A stretch of 8,897 nt of DNA from Lachnospiraceae bacterium (GTDB lineage Bacteria; Bacillota; Clostridia; Lachnospirales; Lachnospiraceae). Both the position numbers and the translations under genes were made by a program. Positions within the stretch are counted from its first letter, which is position 1, and every line of letters begins with the position of its first letter. Of this stretch, positions 6,760 through 8,897 are shown in pieces. Where the stretch lies: positions 1 through 8,897 of the forward strand of contig CAAEUM010000083.1 in assembly GCA_900759225.1 (NCBI GenBank), in the 5' to 3' direction. Under the pieces are notes generated by a model. That model did no database searches and was not told where the DNA came from. It was given only the letters and a program-made list of their open reading frames with translations.

Positions 6760-7848
6760 ATGGAGGGGATTGCAGGATTTGAGGAGAAAATGGCACAGCT
6801 TCTCTCTCTGGCAAAGCGGAAGAAAAGCGTCCTGGTGTATCAGGAGCTTCTGCAGTTCTTTGGAGAGGAGCAGCCCTCCTCCCGGCAGATGGAGCAGCTT
6901 TTATCCTTTCTGGAGCAGAACCAGATAGATGTAATGCAGGAGGAGCTGGATCCTGACCTATTTCTGGAAGAAAGGGAGGAGCTGGAGGATTTGGAGCTTT
7001 CCATTCCCGAGAGCGTCAGCCTGGAGGACCCGGTGCGTATGTATTTAAAGGAAATCGGGAAAATCCCCCTTTTGACGCTGCAGGAGGAGCAGGAGCTGGC
7101 AAAGCGCATGGGAGCCGGGGATTTAACGGCGCAGAAGCGTTTAGCAGAGGCAAACCTGCGTCTGGTTGTCAGTGTTGCAAAACGGTATACAGGCCGGGGA
7201 ATGCAGTTCCTTGATCTGATCCAGGAGGGAAATCTGGGGCTTATTAAGGCTGTGGAAAAGTTTGATTATACCAAAGGCTATAAATTCAGCACCTATGCTA
7301 CCTGGTGGATACGTCAGGCTATTACAAGGGCTATCGCAGATCAGTCCAGGACGATCCGGATCCCGGTACATATGGTGGAAACCATAAACCGGTTAAGCCG
7401 CACATCCCGGAAGCTTTTACAGGAGCTTGGGAGGGAGCCGACGGTGGAGGAGCTGGCAGGCAGTATGGGGATTTTGCCGGAACGGGTGGCAGATATCCTA
7501 AAAATGTCCCAGGAACCAGTATCCTTAGAAACTCCCGTTGGTGAGGAGGAGGACAGTCATTTGGTGGATTTTATTCAGGATGAACAGGTGATTATCCCTC
7601 ATGATGCAGCTGCAGTCCATTTTCTCCATGAACAGCTGATGGAGGTGTTAAATACGCTGTCAGAGCGGGAGCAGGATGTTCTGATGCTGCGTTTTGGCTT
7701 AAAGGATGGGCAGCCGCGGACCTTGGAAGAGGTGGGGCGTCAGTTCCATGTTACAAGGGAGCGGATCCGCCAGATTGAGGCAAAGGCATTAAGAAAGCTG
7801 CGCCACCCCAGCAGAAGCCGGAAATTAAAAGATTATCTGGAGGAATAA
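6760..7848 (+). CDS. rpoD: Primary RNA polymerase sigma factor (SigA/RpoD)
   Basis: The housekeeping sigma factor directs RNA polymerase to -35/-10 promoters. At 362 residues it is close to B. subtilis SigA (371). A short acidic region 1.1 lies at about 1-75. Region 1.2 starts at [17 protein letters not shown] (90-106), region 2 covers about 131-195 with the -10 recognition and melting helix [13 protein letters not shown] (179-191), region 3 about 205-290, and region 4.2 holds the -35 helix-turn-helix [20 protein letters not shown] (321-340). The C-terminus [15 protein letters not shown] is typical. AAAGGA (6745-6750) is 9 bases before the ATG. The region 3.2 finger reads [12 protein letters not shown] (265-276) where the usual form is DSHLGDFIED, a small departure. 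Its place directly after dnaG marks it as the primary sigma factor rather than an alternative one. Confidence 0.97.
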   Translation: MEGIAGFEEKMAQLLSLAKRKKSVLVYQELLQFFGEEQPSSRQMEQLLSFLEQNQIDVMQEELDPDLFLEEREELEDLELSIPESVSLEDPVRMYLKEIGKIPLLTLQEEQELAKRMGAGDLTAQKRLAEANLRLVVSVAKRYTGRGMQFLDLIQEGNLGLIKAVEKFDYTKGYKFSTYATWWIRQAITRAIADQSRTIRIPVHMVETINRLSRTSRKLLQELGREPTVEELAGSMGILPERVADILKMSQEPVSLETPVGEEEDSHLVDFIQDEQVIIPHDAAAVHFLHEQLMEVLNTLSEREQDVLMLRFGLKDGQPRTLEEVGRQFHVTRERIRQIEAKALRKLRHPSRSRKLKDYLEE

Positions 7849-7890
7849 GGGCTGTAAAGGTGCAGCTTGCAATCCTCTCTTATGGACAGC

Positions 7891-7929
7891 GAAGCCGGTG
7901 TAGGCTTTCACAGACACGCCTCCGGTTTT
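7891..7929 (+). other. Imperfect stem-loop between rpoD and trmK
   Basis: GAAGCCGG (7891-7898) can pair with CCGGTTTT (7922-7929) using two G-U pairs; inside, AGGC (7902-7905) pairs with GCCT (7918-7921), leaving TGT as a bulge. The four T bases are part of the stem and are followed by GACAGG, so this is at most a weak terminator. It may dampen read-through from rpoD into trmK, but the pairing is imperfect and could be chance. Confidence 0.25.
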
Positions 7930-7975
7930 GACAGGAAAAGATGGAAAGAAACAGACGGAAGGAAACAGCAGGAAC

Positions 7976-8737
7976 GTGGACAGGACAGAAGAAAAAAAGA
8001 AACAGAGGATCGTAAGGCTTTCAAAACGGCTGAAACAGGTAGCTGATTTCGTGCCGGAGGGAAGCCGCATTGCAGATATAGGAACCGACCATGGATACAT
8101 CCCGATTTATCTGTGCCAGAAGGGGCTGGCAGCATCAGCCCTCGCAATGGATGTGCGAAAGGGCCCCTTATGCCGGGCCCAGGAGCATATTAAGGAATAC
8201 GGGGACAGCTTTCCCGGCTGCTGCCCCCAGGTGCGTTTAAGCGATGGCTTAAAGGAGCTGAAAGAGGGAGAGGCAGATACGGTTATTATTGCAGGTATGG
8301 GCGGAGAGCTGGAGATTAAGATCCTGGAGGAGGGACGGCATCTGTGGAACAGCATTAAAACATGGGTGCTGTCTCCTCAGTCAGACCTTGATAAGGTGAG
8401 ACGTTTTCTGGCAGAAAACGGATTCTGCATTGAGGCGGAAGCCATGGTAAAGGACGAGGGAAAGTTTTATACAGTTATGAGGGCTGTGCGCGGGCAGATG
8501 GAATATGAGAGCCAGTCGGAATACCTTTACGGAAAAAAGCTGCTGGAGGCAGGGGATAAGGTGCTGGAAGAGTATTTAACCTGTGAAAGGCGCAGGGTGG
8601 AAAAAATTCTTTCTTCCCTTAAGGGGGAAGGCGAAAAGGGCAAAAAAAAGGAGATGACTCCGGCAATGGAAGCGGCTTTTGGCCAGCTGGAAGCGGAATT
8701 GTCCTGGATTAAGGAGGCACAGAATGGAATGCAGTAA
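7976..8737 (+). CDS. trmK: tRNA (adenine-22-N1)-methyltransferase, TrmK family
   Basis: TrmK methylates N1 of adenine 22 in tRNA using S-adenosylmethionine. The Rossmann motif I is clear: IADIGTDHGYIPI (codons at 8072-8110), followed by AMDVRKGPL, the AGMGGE motif (codons at 8291-8308) and SPQSDLDKVRRFL. The C-terminal 70 residues are charged and helical, the coiled-coil domain of the family. The start is uncertain. Family homology begins near RLSKRLKQVADF (8015 onward), yet no in-frame ATG exists upstream of it. The nearest start is GTG at 7976 (253 residues), with only AGGA (2-base spacing) or GGAAGG (13-base spacing) before it. A TTG at 7928 would give 269 residues but has no ribosome binding site and lies in a stem-loop arm. 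An A7 run at 7992-7998 lies between the start and the conserved part. The gene overlaps nif3 by 14 bases, as trmK and the nif3 homologue yqfO are paired in B. subtilis. Confidence 0.9.
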   Translation: MDRTEEKKKQRIVRLSKRLKQVADFVPEGSRIADIGTDHGYIPIYLCQKGLAASALAMDVRKGPLCRAQEHIKEYGDSFPGCCPQVRLSDGLKELKEGEADTVIIAGMGGELEIKILEEGRHLWNSIKTWVLSPQSDLDKVRRFLAENGFCIEAEAMVKDEGKFYTVMRAVRGQMEYESQSEYLYGKKLLEAGDKVLEEYLTCERRRVEKILSSLKGEGEKGKKKEMTPAMEAAFGQLEAELSWIKEAQNGMQ

Positions 8738-8897
8738 AGTGATTGAGATTTTAAGGGAGCTGGCTCCGGAGAGCTGTGCCTGCGATTGGGATAATCCGGG
8801 GCTTTTGTCAGGGCGAAGGGACAAGGAGATCAAAAAGATTTACATTGCCCTGGATGCCACAGACCAGGTGGTGGAGGATGCCATCCGCTGGGGGGCA
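8724..8897 (+). CDS. Nif3-like dinuclear metal centre protein (DUF34), N-terminal part
   Basis: Only the first 58 codons are in the window; the gene continues past its end. The translation begins MECSKVIEILRELAPE and continues with CDWDNPGLLSGR and KKIYIALDATDQVVEDAI, the characteristic opening of Nif3/DUF34 proteins such as B. subtilis YqfO, close to WDN.GLL.G and LD.T..V..EA in the family. The metal-binding His-His motif normally lies just downstream and is cut off. AAGGAGG (8711-8717) lies 6 bases before the ATG, inside the end of trmK, and the genes overlap by 14 bases, indicating translational coupling. The molecular function of the family is not settled; a GTP cyclohydrolase 1 type 2 label used in databases is poorly supported. 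Confidence 0.9.
   Translation, partial: MECSKVIEILRELAPESCACDWDNPGLLSGRRDKEIKKIYIALDATDQVVEDAIRWGA

Noticed and set aside
7305..7544. 79-codon open frame on the + strand inside rpoD in another frame.
   Set aside because: Lies wholly within the conserved regions 2-3 of the sigma factor, shows no recognisable domain and has no independent ribosome binding site that I can support.
1..8897. A novel defence, mobile or biosynthetic system.
   Set aside because: All sizeable coding space is explained by core housekeeping families plus one S8 protease; no repeats, integrase, transposase, CRISPR units or composition shift were seen by eye.

Overview
The window looks like ordinary chromosomal core sequence from an anaerobic, low-to-mid-GC member of the Clostridia, most likely Lachnospiraceae. 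The reasons are a minimal SufC/SufB-type Fe-S gene pair without neighbouring SufS, SufU or SufD, a Csp-like subtilisin protease, and a dgt-dnaG-rpoD-trmK-nif3 order typical of Firmicutes. Base composition is near half GC throughout, strong AGGAGG-type ribosome binding sites are common, and every convincing gene is on the + strand. The genus-level guess is inference. I see no tRNA, rRNA, insertion sequence, CRISPR array, phage gene or sign of recent transfer.

Layout. Positions 1-42 hold the last codons of an unidentified upstream gene. Positions 43-197 are intergenic, with a probable promoter and a small structured leader. Positions 198-1875 carry a two-gene Fe-S cluster assembly unit (SufC-like ATPase and a short SufB-like scaffold, together resembling the SUF-like minimal system). 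Positions 1941-3680 encode a single S8 protease with an intact catalytic triad, an N-terminal prodomain and a large insert before the catalytic serine, the architecture of Csp germination proteases. A promoter with an extended -10 at 3729-3737 then opens the macromolecular-synthesis block: a dGTPase-like HD hydrolase (3818-4825), a strong intergenic hairpin (4836-4870), DNA primase dnaG (4905-6734) and the primary sigma factor rpoD (6760-7848). After a structured gap of about 127 bases come trmK (tRNA m1A22 methyltransferase, no ATG start available) and, overlapping it by 14 bases, the first 58 codons of a Nif3/DUF34 protein that runs off the window.

How the genes work together. The Fe-S pair would build clusters for an anaerobe. 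The dgt-dnaG-rpoD block links nucleotide-pool control, replication priming and housekeeping transcription; trmK and nif3 are its usual downstream companions in Bacillus and clostridia. No clearly new biological system is visible. The points most worth a second look are the trmK 5' end (an A7 tract where one base more or less would join an upstream ATG reading frame to the gene), the 14-bp hairpin between dgt and dnaG, the structured dgt leader, and the minimal Fe-S unit beside a Csp-like protease.
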